The position numbers were made by a program, and so were the translations under genes. 52,040 nucleotides of DNA from Oscillospiraceae bacterium (lineage in GTDB: Bacteria > Bacillota > Clostridia > Oscillospirales > Oscillospiraceae): assembly GCA_015068155.1 (NCBI GenBank), contig SVLC01000005.1, positions 1-52,040 of the forward strand, given 5' to 3'. This document shows, in pieces, positions 41,986 through 49,579 of the stretch. The notes under the pieces were generated by a model. It searched no databases and had not been told where the DNA came from. It worked only from the letters and a program-made list of their open reading frames with translations. Positions within the stretch are counted from its first letter, which is position 1; every line of letters starts with the position of its first letter.

Positions 41986-43167
41986 TTACACTTCTTCGAT
42001 GAGCTTCTTGAACACCGGCAGGCTTCTGCGGATCATATCGTTGGAAACGCAGGTGCTGGCCCGGAAGTACTCGGGGCAGCCGAAGTCGTCACCGGGAACG
42101 ATCAGCAGGTTCTCCTGCTTGGCCCGATCGGAGAATTCCTTGGCAGTACCCTTGGGGGCCTTCACGAACAGATAGAAAGCGCCCTGGGGCTTTACGCAGG
42201 TGTAGCCATACTCGGTCAAGGCTTCGTACAGCAGCGTACGGTTGCGATCGTACTCGGTCAGATCAGGCTTGACTGTAGCGCAAGCGCGGACCACCTGCTG
42301 CTGCAGGCTGGGTGCGCAGACGTGACCCATGATCCGGGCGGCACCGGCAGCGGCGGCGAAGAGCCGGGCGCTGTCTTCCACGCAATCGGGGATGAAGAAG
42401 TAGCCGATACGCTCACCGGGCAGGCTGAACACCTTGGAATAGGAGTAGCAGATCACGGTGTTGGGATAGATAGCGGGAATGTAGTGGACATACGCATCAT
42501 CATAGACCAGCTCACGGTAGGGCTCGTCGGCGATGACATAGATGGGATGGCCGTACTCCTGGGACTTGGCGGTCAGCAGCTTGGCCAAAGTCTGCAGGGT
42601 TTCCAGGCTGTAAACAGCGCCGGAGGGGTTGTTGGGAGAATTGACGATAACGGCCTGGGTGTTGGCAGTGATCCGCTTTTCCATCTCCGCGAAATTGATC
42701 TGGAAGTTTTCCATATCCGCAGGAACGGGCACGAACTTGCTGCCGCTGCACTCCACAAAGGGACGATATTCGGGGAAGTAAGGCGTGATGGCAATGACCT
42801 CAGAGTTTTCCACTGCCAGAGCCCGCAAAACACTAACCAGTGCGGGTGCTGCGCCGCAGGTAAAGAACACATTTTCCGCACGAACCGGCGTATCGGTACG
42901 GGCTGCCAGGTCAGCCGCCACAGCAGCTCTGGCATCCGGCGCGCCGCCGGCGGGTGTATAGGAGTGGATCGCCAGGGTGTCTTCCTGGGCAGTAATGGCC
43001 CGGAAAGCATCGGTAACGGCCTGGGGCGCAGGAACAGAGGGATTGCCGATGGAAAAATCGTAGACATTCTCCTTGCCAACAATGGCGGCCTGCTTCAGAC
43101 CGTACATAAACAGTTCGCGGATACAGGACGGCTTGCTGCCGAGCTGATACATAGATTCGTTGATCAT
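41986..43167 (-). CDS. PLP aminotransferase, class I/II, probably aromatic
   Basis: 393 aa. Fold-type I aminotransferase: FSIGNPSVPAP substrate loop, NSPNNPSGAVY, DEPYRELVYDD and the PLP-lysine region SYSKVFSLPGERIGY are all present. Its ATG overlaps the stop of the adjacent butyrate-kinase-like gene by 4 bp. It closes an operon with IorA/IorB indolepyruvate oxidoreductase, so a role in deaminating aromatic amino acids to aryl-pyruvates is likely. Aspartate or alanine specificity cannot be excluded by sequence reading. Cytosolic. Confidence 0.88.
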   Translation of the reverse strand: MINESMYQLGSKPSCIRELFMYGLKQAAIVGKENVYDFSIGNPSVPAPQAVTDAFRAITAQEDTLAIHSYTPAGGAPDARAAVAADLAARTDTPVRAENVFFTCGAAPALVSVLRALAVENSEVIAITPYFPEYRPFVECSGSKFVPVPADMENFQINFAEMEKRITANTQAVIVNSPNNPSGAVYSLETLQTLAKLLTAKSQEYGHPIYVIADEPYRELVYDDAYVHYIPAIYPNTVICYSYSKVFSLPGERIGYFFIPDCVEDSARLFAAAAGAARIMGHVCAPSLQQQVVRACATVKPDLTEYDRNRTLLYEALTEYGYTCVKPQGAFYLFVKAPKGTAKEFSDRAKQENLLIVPGDDFGCPEYFRASTCVSNDMIRRSLPVFKKLIEEV

Positions 43168-44246
43168 GCCTTGTAACCCTCCGGTAAAGTATAAGTATTG
43201 GGCAGTTCCTCGCCCTTGAGCATTCTCAGGCCGCCAAAGGCCAGGGCTTCCATCTCATTTTCACCGGCCAGCACCACCACAGGGGCGATATAGCTGACAT
43301 ACTCGGTGATCCATGCGGTGAGCATCTTGGAATAGGCCATGCCGCCGGTGAGGATGATGGCATCCACCTGACCCTTCATGGTGGCAGACAGCAGGCCAAT
43401 GCCCTTGGCTACCTGGTAGGCCTGGGCCTGGTAGATCTCTTTTGCCTTCTCGTCGCCATCGGCGATCATCTTTTCGATGACACGGGCATCGCTGGTGCCC
43501 AGGTATGCCATCATGCCGCCCTTGCCACGCATCATTTTCTTCATGTCCGCAGCGGTATACTTGCCGCTGAAGCACATTTTGATCAGTTCCAGGGCAGGAA
43601 TGGCGCCGGCCCGCTCGGGAGAGAAGGGACCTTCGTCGTCACCGATGGTTTCCACGATACGGCCGTCCTGGTGGACGCTCAGAGAGATACCGCCGCCCAG
43701 ATGGGCAACGATCAGCCGCATATCCTTGTAAGCCTTGCCCGCCTGGCCGGCATAACGGATGGCCTGGGCCCGGGAATTCAGGGCGTGGCAGAAGGAATTA
43801 CGGTACACGGCGGGGGTGCCGGTGATCCGGGCCAGATGGGGCAGCTCCGCAGAGGTCACCGCGTCATAGATGTAAGCGGGGATGCCCAGGGGCTTGGCGA
43901 TCTCGTAAGCCAGGATGCCGCCGATGTTGGAAGCGTGGGGAGAGCTGAGGTCGCCACCCAGGGCGATCTTCAGATCCTCGTTCATCCGGTAGCCGCCGGC
44001 CTTCAGACCGGGCAACAGACCGCCGCGGCCCATAACGCAGGACAGTTCTTCGGGCTTGACATTGTGACGCGTCAGAAAATCCTGAATGAAGGCCATTCTC
44101 AGAGGCACCTGGTCCACGATATCCTTATACTTGGCCAGTTCGGCAGAATCGTGAGTCACATCCTCCTGGACGATCTTTTCCTCATCCCGGTACAGCGCCA
44201 GCTTGGTGGAGGTGGAACCGGGATTGATAATCAGTTGTAAGTACAT
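43164..44246 (-). CDS. Butyrate-kinase-family acyl kinase (second paralogue)
   Basis: 360 aa; start MYLQLIINPGSTSTKLALY with ACAGGAG upstream. ASKHA acyl kinase with phosphate-1 motif NPGSTSTKLALY, VAHLGGGISLSVHQDG and IILTGGMAYSKML. It diverges clearly from the paralogue at 15588-16661 but keeps all active-site motifs. Flanked by a Ptb-like gene and the aminotransferase in the indolepyruvate oxidoreductase operon, it probably makes ATP from arylacetyl- or other acyl-phosphates. That substrate is an inference; a plain butyrate kinase is the alternative. Confidence 0.88.
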   Translation of the reverse strand: MYLQLIINPGSTSTKLALYRDEEKIVQEDVTHDSAELAKYKDIVDQVPLRMAFIQDFLTRHNVKPEELSCVMGRGGLLPGLKAGGYRMNEDLKIALGGDLSSPHASNIGGILAYEIAKPLGIPAYIYDAVTSAELPHLARITGTPAVYRNSFCHALNSRAQAIRYAGQAGKAYKDMRLIVAHLGGGISLSVHQDGRIVETIGDDEGPFSPERAGAIPALELIKMCFSGKYTAADMKKMMRGKGGMMAYLGTSDARVIEKMIADGDEKAKEIYQAQAYQVAKGIGLLSATMKGQVDAIILTGGMAYSKMLTAWITEYVSYIAPVVVLAGENEMEALAFGGLRMLKGEELPNTYTLPEGYKA

Positions 44247-44270
44247 AATATTCTCCTGTTGGAAAATTTT

Positions 44271-44322
44271 GTAGGGGCGGATGCCCACATCCGCCCGGGC
44301 CGATGCAGGCATCGGCCCCTAC
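44271..44322. repeat. Short palindromic repeat in the ior operon
   Basis: GTAGGGGC (44271-44278) pairs with GCCCCTAC (44315-44322). Between them lie two hairpins, GGGCGGATG/CATCCGCCC and GGGCCGATGC/CATCGGCCC. Fills most of the gap between the Ptb-like and Buk-like genes; REP-like, non-coding. Confidence 0.65.
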
Positions 44323-44337
44323 GGACACATCAAATCA

Positions 44338-45234
44338 TTAGCAAGTCAGTGCGCACAGCAGCAGGGAGTAGTACTTCTCCTCATAGCTGGCCGCCCGGGA
44401 GATCAGCGCAATGGGGCACTTGGCGCCCACGATGCAGCCAGCCATCTGCGCGCCGGCAAACTGCAGCATGGTCTTGACCATGATATTGCCGGTAGCCAGG
44501 CTGGGCACCAGCAGCAGATCGCTGTTACCCACCACGGGACTGACGTACTTTTTGATCTTGGCGGCTTCGGGGTTCATGGCCAGGTCGAAGGAAATGGGGC
44601 CTTCCACATAGCAATTGCCCAGCTCACCTGCCAGAGATGCCTCCTTCAATGCGGCGGCGTCCACGGTCTCGATGATCTTGGGGCTGACCGCCTCGGCGGC
44701 GCACAGCGCGGAGATCAGCGGCTTCTCATAGCCCAGCTTCTGCAGCGCGCCGACGGCGTTGCGGATAATGGCCTTCTTGGTTTCCAGATCGGGAGCAGGG
44801 ATCATGCCGGAATCGGCAACGCCCAGCAGCTTATGGTAGCCGGGCAGCTCCACCAGGGCGAAGTGGGAGATCACAGAACCGGTGTTCAGGCCGGTCTGCT
44901 TGTTGACAACAGCCTTCAGCAAGGTGCCGGTCTGCAGGATGCCCTTGAGGATGAAGCCGGCCTTGCCCGCACGGACCAGGTCCACGCAAACCTGGGCAGC
45001 TTCTTCATCGGTGGCAGCCTCGATGATCTCGGCATCGGTCACTTCATAGTTATGCTCGGCGGCGATGCGCTTGATGTCAGCAGTGTGGCCCACCAGCAGG
45101 CAGTTCATCAGACCCTCGTTGCGCATGGTCATGATGGCTTCCAGGGTGTGGGCATCATGGGCGCAGGCTACGGCGCAGGTCTTCTTCTCTCCTGCGGCAA
45201 TGAGCGCCCGCATTTCAGCCAAATTCTTGATCAT
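44338..45234 (-). CDS. Phosphate butyryltransferase-like acyltransferase (second paralogue)
   Basis: 298 aa. Phosphotransacetylase-superfamily member related to Ptb: KGILQTGTLLKAVVNKQ, GSVISHFALVELPGYHKLL, and GCIVGAKCPIALISRA correspond position by position to motifs of the ptb at 16687-17586. Stands between iorB and the kinase paralogue. Likely acts on arylacetyl-CoA or similar acyl-CoA produced by the indolepyruvate oxidoreductase. Substrate not provable from sequence. AAGGAGAACGCT ribosome site. Confidence 0.87.
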   Translation of the reverse strand: MIKNLAEMRALIAAGEKKTCAVACAHDAHTLEAIMTMRNEGLMNCLLVGHTADIKRIAAEHNYEVTDAEIIEAATDEEAAQVCVDLVRAGKAGFILKGILQTGTLLKAVVNKQTGLNTGSVISHFALVELPGYHKLLGVADSGMIPAPDLETKKAIIRNAVGALQKLGYEKPLISALCAAEAVSPKIIETVDAAALKEASLAGELGNCYVEGPISFDLAMNPEAAKIKKYVSPVVGNSDLLLVPSLATGNIMVKTMLQFAGAQMAGCIVGAKCPIALISRAASYEEKYYSLLLCALTC

Positions 45235-45244
45235 AGCGTTCTCC

Positions 45245-45826
45245 TTACTTGGCCATGGCGGCGGCGCGGCCGGCGCGGTAGGCGTTCAGGTTCAGCTCCT
45301 TGAACTTGGCAGGAACGGTCTCGGCGATGATGGCTTCCCAGTCGATGTCGTCCATCTTCAGAGCAGCGGTCATGGCGCCGAACAGCACGATGTTCATGCA
45401 CTTGGCACTGCCCAGCTCTTCGGCGATCTTGGCAGCGTTCAGGGTGTAGCATTCGAAATTCTCCTGCATAGCCTCCAGGCAGCCGGCGGGATACTCCGCG
45501 GCGCCGGTGGCGATGGTGGAGGAAACGATCTCATAATCGTTGATAACGGCAACGCCGTTGGGCTTCAGGTAATCGGCGTAACGGACGGCTTCCATCTTCT
45601 CAAAAGCCACGATAATGTCAGCGGCGCCCTGGCCGATGACGGGAGAGTAGACCTTCTCGCCCCAGTGGACCTGGGTGGAAACGCTGCCGCCGCGCTGGCT
45701 CATGCCATGGACTTCGGACATCTTCACATCAAAACCGGCCTTCATCAGACCATTGACCAGCACCTTAGCGGTCAGAATGGCGCCCTGGCCACCGACACCA
45801 ACGAGCAGTGCACTTTTCTTTTCCAT
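45245..45826 (-). CDS. iorB: Indolepyruvate:ferredoxin oxidoreductase beta subunit
   Basis: 193 aa; start at MEKKSALLVGVGGQG, preceded by AGGAGAAGTAAG. Gamma-fold subunit with GGQGAILTAKVLVNGLMKAG and SEVHGMSQRGGSVSTQVHWG, the IorB signature. With IorA it oxidises aryl-pyruvates to arylacetyl-CoA and reduces ferredoxin. The gene lies 4 bp after iorA and 10 bp before the Ptb-like gene, so the four genes are one transcription unit. Confidence 0.94.
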   Translation of the reverse strand: MEKKSALLVGVGGQGAILTAKVLVNGLMKAGFDVKMSEVHGMSQRGGSVSTQVHWGEKVYSPVIGQGAADIIVAFEKMEAVRYADYLKPNGVAVINDYEIVSSTIATGAAEYPAGCLEAMQENFECYTLNAAKIAEELGSAKCMNIVLFGAMTAALKMDDIDWEAIIAETVPAKFKELNLNAYRAGRAAAMAK

Positions 45827-45830
45827 AATC

Positions 45831-47582
45831 TTACTTCTCCTTTCTGCTGATGGCGCCAACGGGGCAAACCTGGGCACAAACGGTGCAGCCGACACACTGG
45901 TTGGCGTCGATCTTGCACTTGCCGTCCTTGATCATCAGAGCGGGGCAGCCAACCTTCAGGCACTTCTTACAGCCGATGCACTTGTCCTCATCGGTGACGC
46001 ACAGTTGGATGTCGTGCTTGATGCGCTTGATCAGCAGGCAGGGACGGCGGGTAATGATAGCGGAACGCTTCTCGGAAGCCATGGCGCCCTTGATAGCGTC
46101 TTCCATAGCCTTCAGGTCCAGCGGATCCACGATGTAAATGTTCTCGTAGCCGTAAGCGGACAAAACATTTTCGATCTTGATGGATGCGGCGATCTCGCCC
46201 CGCAGGTTGTGGCCGGAGCCGGGGTTATCCTGGTGGCCGGTCATACCGGTGATGGAGTTATCCAGCACCACGGGGATGATGTTGCCGTTGTTGTAAACGA
46301 TCTCGGCAGCGCCGGTCATACCGGAGTGGAAGAAGGTGGAGTCACCCATGATGCCGAAGACCTTCTTGTTTTCGCCCTTGGCTTCCAGAGCCTTGGCCAT
46401 GCCCATGCCCACGGAGAAACCGCCGCCCATGCAGACAACGGAGTCAACGGCGTTGAAGGGCTGGGCAGAACCCAGGGTGTAGCAGCCGATGTCGCCGGAA
46501 ACGATGACATTCTTCTGCTTGGAGATGGCGTAGAAGAAACCGCGGTGAGGGCAGCCTGCGCACAGTGCCGGAGGACGGGGCGCGGCCTTGACGGTCAGGT
46601 TCTTGAATTCGGGCTTCTTGCCGAAGACACGCTCTTCAATGATCTGGGGATTCAGCTCGTACATATTGCCGATCAGTTCCTTGCCGATGCACTCGATGCC
46701 GGCAGCCTTGATCTGCTCTTCCATATAGCCGTCCAACTCTTCGATGATGTACAGCTTCTCCACCTTGGAGGCGAAGTCACGGATCAGGTTCATAGGCAGG
46801 GGGAAGGTGATGCCCAGCTTCAGGAAGGAGGTATCCTCGGGGAAGGCTTCCTTGGCGTACTGATAAGCGATGGAAGCGGTGATAACGCCCACCTTATTGC
46901 CCTTGATCTCAACGGTGTTCAGCGGGCTGGTGCAGGCATATTCTTCCAGCGCCTTCAGATTCTTCTCCAGCTTGGGGTGGTTCACCAGAGCGTTGGCAGG
47001 AGAAGCCACGTTCTTCTTGATATTCTTGACATAATCCTCGGTGGGATGCTCGGTGCGCTCACCCAGGGTCACCAGGCTCTTGGAGTGGGACACACGGGTG
47101 GTGGTACGCAGCATCACGGGGAGGTCGAACATTTCGGAGATCTCATAAGCGGCCTTGGTGAAGTCCAGGCATTCCTGGGAGTCGGCAGGCTCCACCATAG
47201 CGATCTTGGCAGCCCGGGCATAGTGACGATTGTCCTGCTCGTTCTGGGAAGAGTGCATGGAGGGGTCGTCAGCGGACACCACCACAAAGCCCTTGCCCAC
47301 GCCATTGTAGGCAGCGGTGAAGATGGGGTCAGCGGCCACGTTGACACCAACATGCTTCATGGCGCACAGGGAGCGAACGCCGGCGATGGAAGCGCCGTAG
47401 GCCACTTCCGCGGCTACCTTCTCATTGGGTGCCCATTCGCAGTACAAAGAATCCTTGTACAGGGGCAGGTTCTCAAAAATTTCGGTGCTGGGGGTGCCGG
47501 GATAGGCAGAGCAAACGCGGACACCTGCTTCATAGGCGCCACGGGCGATTGCTTCATTACCGGTCATCAGATGCTTATTCAA
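45831..47582 (-). CDS. iorA: Indolepyruvate:ferredoxin oxidoreductase alpha subunit
   Basis: 583 aa. Starts with TTG (MNKHLMTGNEAIARGA): AAAGGCGGT lies 9 nt upstream and the N-terminus then matches the family length; an ATG 15 nt inside is the alternative. Pyrimidine-binding domain (about 1-330; CSAYPGTPSTEIFENLP), ThDP domain (about 340-510; CAGCPHRGFFYAI, GDIGCYTLGS, DNSITGMTGHQDN) and a C-terminal 2x[4Fe-4S] ferredoxin domain with CIGCKKCLKVGCP and CVGCTVCAQVCP. Oxidatively decarboxylates indolepyruvate, phenylpyruvate and hydroxyphenylpyruvate in characterised relatives. First gene of the operon. Confidence 0.95.
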   Translation of the reverse strand: MNKHLMTGNEAIARGAYEAGVRVCSAYPGTPSTEIFENLPLYKDSLYCEWAPNEKVAAEVAYGASIAGVRSLCAMKHVGVNVAADPIFTAAYNGVGKGFVVVSADDPSMHSSQNEQDNRHYARAAKIAMVEPADSQECLDFTKAAYEISEMFDLPVMLRTTTRVSHSKSLVTLGERTEHPTEDYVKNIKKNVASPANALVNHPKLEKNLKALEEYACTSPLNTVEIKGNKVGVITASIAYQYAKEAFPEDTSFLKLGITFPLPMNLIRDFASKVEKLYIIEELDGYMEEQIKAAGIECIGKELIGNMYELNPQIIEERVFGKKPEFKNLTVKAAPRPPALCAGCPHRGFFYAISKQKNVIVSGDIGCYTLGSAQPFNAVDSVVCMGGGFSVGMGMAKALEAKGENKKVFGIMGDSTFFHSGMTGAAEIVYNNGNIIPVVLDNSITGMTGHQDNPGSGHNLRGEIAASIKIENVLSAYGYENIYIVDPLDLKAMEDAIKGAMASEKRSAIITRRPCLLIKRIKHDIQLCVTDEDKCIGCKKCLKVGCPALMIKDGKCKIDANQCVGCTVCAQVCPVGAISRKEK

Positions 47583-47643
47583 AATAAACTACCGCCTTTC
47601 TGTGTTTTGGTTATAGAATTTGCAGTTTACGGTCCTACTTAAC

Positions 47644-47652
47644 ATTCTAACA
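47644..47652 (-). promoter_or_regulatory. Extended -10 promoter of the ior operon
   Basis: Minus-strand TGtTAGAAT (47644-47652) with only a weak -35 (TTTCGT at 17 bp). Predicted leader is about 55 nt. Confidence 0.45.
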
Positions 47653-47659
47653 TAGGAAA

Positions 47660-47904
47660 AAGTAAAACGAAAGTATTTCCTTACCTCCAAAACGCCGAAA
47701 AATCCACCCAAAAACTGTACAAAACACTCAAAATATGTTGGCAAACGGAGCTTCGTCCGCATGCAGCGGTCACTTTCCCCACATCCGTTCTCCGCTCGGG
47801 GACACGCCCCAGGCAGAGAAGCGATGACCAACCCGTAAAACGGCATCCGGTATGTATGAGGTCAAGATGGCCGAAATTTTTTCGTAGCTTTTTTCCCCAT
47901 TGGA
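47660..47904. other. Intergenic region between ior and GH13 promoters
   Basis: The gap of 361 bp between iorA and the GH13 gene contains the two divergent promoters and, at 47768-47829, a strong potential stem structure (next entry). No open frame looks like a gene. Confidence 0.5.
47768..47829 (-). ncRNA. Candidate structured RNA element, type unknown
   Basis: Nested complementarity: GGTCA (47768-47772) with TGACC (47825-47829), TTCTCCGC (47788-47795) with GCAGAGAA (47813-47820), and GGGG (47798-47801) with CCCC (47807-47810), closing a 5-nt loop. The single imperfect pair is a G-U wobble if the minus strand is read but a C-A mismatch on the plus strand, favouring a minus-strand RNA. No known riboswitch core is recognised. 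It could equally be a palindromic repeat remnant. Confidence 0.3.
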
Positions 47905-47913
47905 TGCTATAAT
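47905..47913 (+). promoter_or_regulatory. Extended -10 promoter of the GH13-GH36 pair
   Basis: TGCTATAAT (47905-47913), an extended consensus -10; the -35 region (TAGCTT) is poor. Start codon 30 nt downstream. Confidence 0.6.
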
Positions 47914-47943
47914 GGGCGCAAATTCCACGAAGGAGGACATTTT

Positions 47944-49578
47944 ATGCCCCATCATTTCCGCAAAGACATGGTCATCTATCAGATCTACCCCCGTTCCTTC
48001 CAGGACAGCAACGGCGACGGCCTGGGGGATATCCCCGGCATCATCTCCCGGCTGGACTATCTGCAGCAGTTGGGCATCGACACCATCTGGCTCTCCCCTG
48101 TCTATAAAAGTCCCGATGCCGACAATGGTTACGACATTGCCGACTACAAGGCCATCCACCCCGCCTTCGGCACCATGAAGGATTTCGACAATCTGGTAGC
48201 CCAGGCCAGGGTTCGGGGCATCGGCATCGTCATGGACCTGGTGATCAACCACACCTCCGATGAGCACGAATGGTTCCAAAAGGCTCTGGCAGGTGATGAA
48301 AAATACCGGGATTACTACATCATCCGCAAGGGCAAAGACGGTGGCCTGCCCAACAACTGGGGTAATTTCTTCGCCATGTGCCCCTGGAGCAAATTCGGCA
48401 ACAGCCAGGACGAATACTACCTGCATCTTTTCGCCGAAAAGCAGCCGGACCTGAACTGGCACAATCCCGCGGTTCTGGAAGAAGTGAAGGATATCATGCG
48501 GTTCTGGCTGCAGAAGGGCGTTGTGGGTTTCCGTTGCGATGTGATCAACATCCTCTATAAAAATACCCTGGCTGACGGCAAAAAGCAGTTGGCCCTCACC
48601 GGCAAGGAGCACTATCTGTCCACCCCCGGCTGCCATGAGATCCTCAAGACGCTCCGCAAGGAAGTGCTGGACGAATTCAACGCCTTTGCCGTAGGCGAGA
48701 CCGTTTTTGTCACTCTGGATCAGGCAAAGGATCTCTGCCATGAGGACCGGGCCGAGCTGGACATGGTATTCTCCTTTGAGCATATGGGCTGCGACGATCT
48801 GGGTCTGAAGTGGTTCAAAACCCGGCTCAGCCCCAAAAAGCTTATGAAGAGCCTCGTCAAGTGGCAGACCAGCCTGGACTGGAACACCAATTACTTTGAA
48901 AACCACGATCAGCCCCGATTCATCTCCCGCTTTGCCGATTCTGACGGTTTCCGCCGGGAGGCCTCTACCATGATGGCCGGCCTGACCATGACCCTCCGGG
49001 GCACGCCCTTCATCCACGAAGGCCAGGAGATCGGCATGACCAACGGCAATTTCCGCTGTCTGAAGCAAATTCAGGACATCGAAAGCCACACCGTCAACGA
49101 AATGGCCAAGCATTTGGGCATCCCCGCCAAAATGCGCTGGAATATGATCCGCCGCGGCACCCGGGATAACGGCCGTATGCCCATGCAGTGGAGCGACGAA
49201 AAGAATGCTGGTTTCACCACCGGCAAACCCTGGCTGAAAGTCAACGGCGACTACAAGCAGGTCAATGTGGCCAGAGAACAGCAGGACCCCAACGGCGTGC
49301 TGAATTTCTGGAAAAAAATGATCGCCCTGCGAAAAACCGACGAAGTGCTGATCGATGGCGATTTTGTGCCTGTGCTGGTGTCGAACAATATTTTCGCCTT
49401 CGAGCGGGTACTGGGCGAGCGTCGATTGCTGAGCATGTGCAATATGACCGGCAAGGCCGTAAAGCTGCCTAAGCATTTGCAGATGTGGCCCACAAAGCTG
49501 GCCGGTAACTATCCCACCGGCACAGCAGAATATCTACAGCCCTTTGAATTCCGCCTGATGGAAGAAAGCGGTGAATAA
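47944..49578 (+). CDS. GH13 alpha-glucosidase (oligo-1,6-glucosidase type)
   Basis: 544 aa; GGAGG before the ATG. Glycoside hydrolase family 13 barrel: YQIYPRSFQDSNGDG at the N-terminus, region I DLVINHTS (98-105), region II GFRCDVIN with nucleophile D199, region III GETVF with acid/base E252, region IV ENHDQPR with D322. The short loop set and NGYDIADYKAI suit intracellular alpha-1,4/1,6-glucosidases acting on small oligosaccharides (isomaltose, sucrose, trehulose types). No signal peptide, so cytosolic. It overlaps the possible GTG start of the alpha-galactosidase and is co-transcribed with it. Exact substrate not determined. Confidence 0.92.
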   Translation: MPHHFRKDMVIYQIYPRSFQDSNGDGLGDIPGIISRLDYLQQLGIDTIWLSPVYKSPDADNGYDIADYKAIHPAFGTMKDFDNLVAQARVRGIGIVMDLVINHTSDEHEWFQKALAGDEKYRDYYIIRKGKDGGLPNNWGNFFAMCPWSKFGNSQDEYYLHLFAEKQPDLNWHNPAVLEEVKDIMRFWLQKGVVGFRCDVINILYKNTLADGKKQLALTGKEHYLSTPGCHEILKTLRKEVLDEFNAFAVGETVFVTLDQAKDLCHEDRAELDMVFSFEHMGCDDLGLKWFKTRLSPKKLMKSLVKWQTSLDWNTNYFENHDQPRFISRFADSDGFRREASTMMAGLTMTLRGTPFIHEGQEIGMTNGNFRCLKQIQDIESHTVNEMAKHLGIPAKMRWNMIRRGTRDNGRMPMQWSDEKNAGFTTGKPWLKVNGDYKQVNVAREQQDPNGVLNFWKKMIALRKTDEVLIDGDFVPVLVSNNIFAFERVLGERRLLSMCNMTGKAVKLPKHLQMWPTKLAGNYPTGTAEYLQPFEFRLMEESGE

Positions 49579-49579
49579 C

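Noticed and set aside
47589..47846. Small 85-codon frame on the minus strand upstream of iorA
   Set aside because: No ribosome site, no family features, and it runs across the predicted ior promoter; more likely non-coding.
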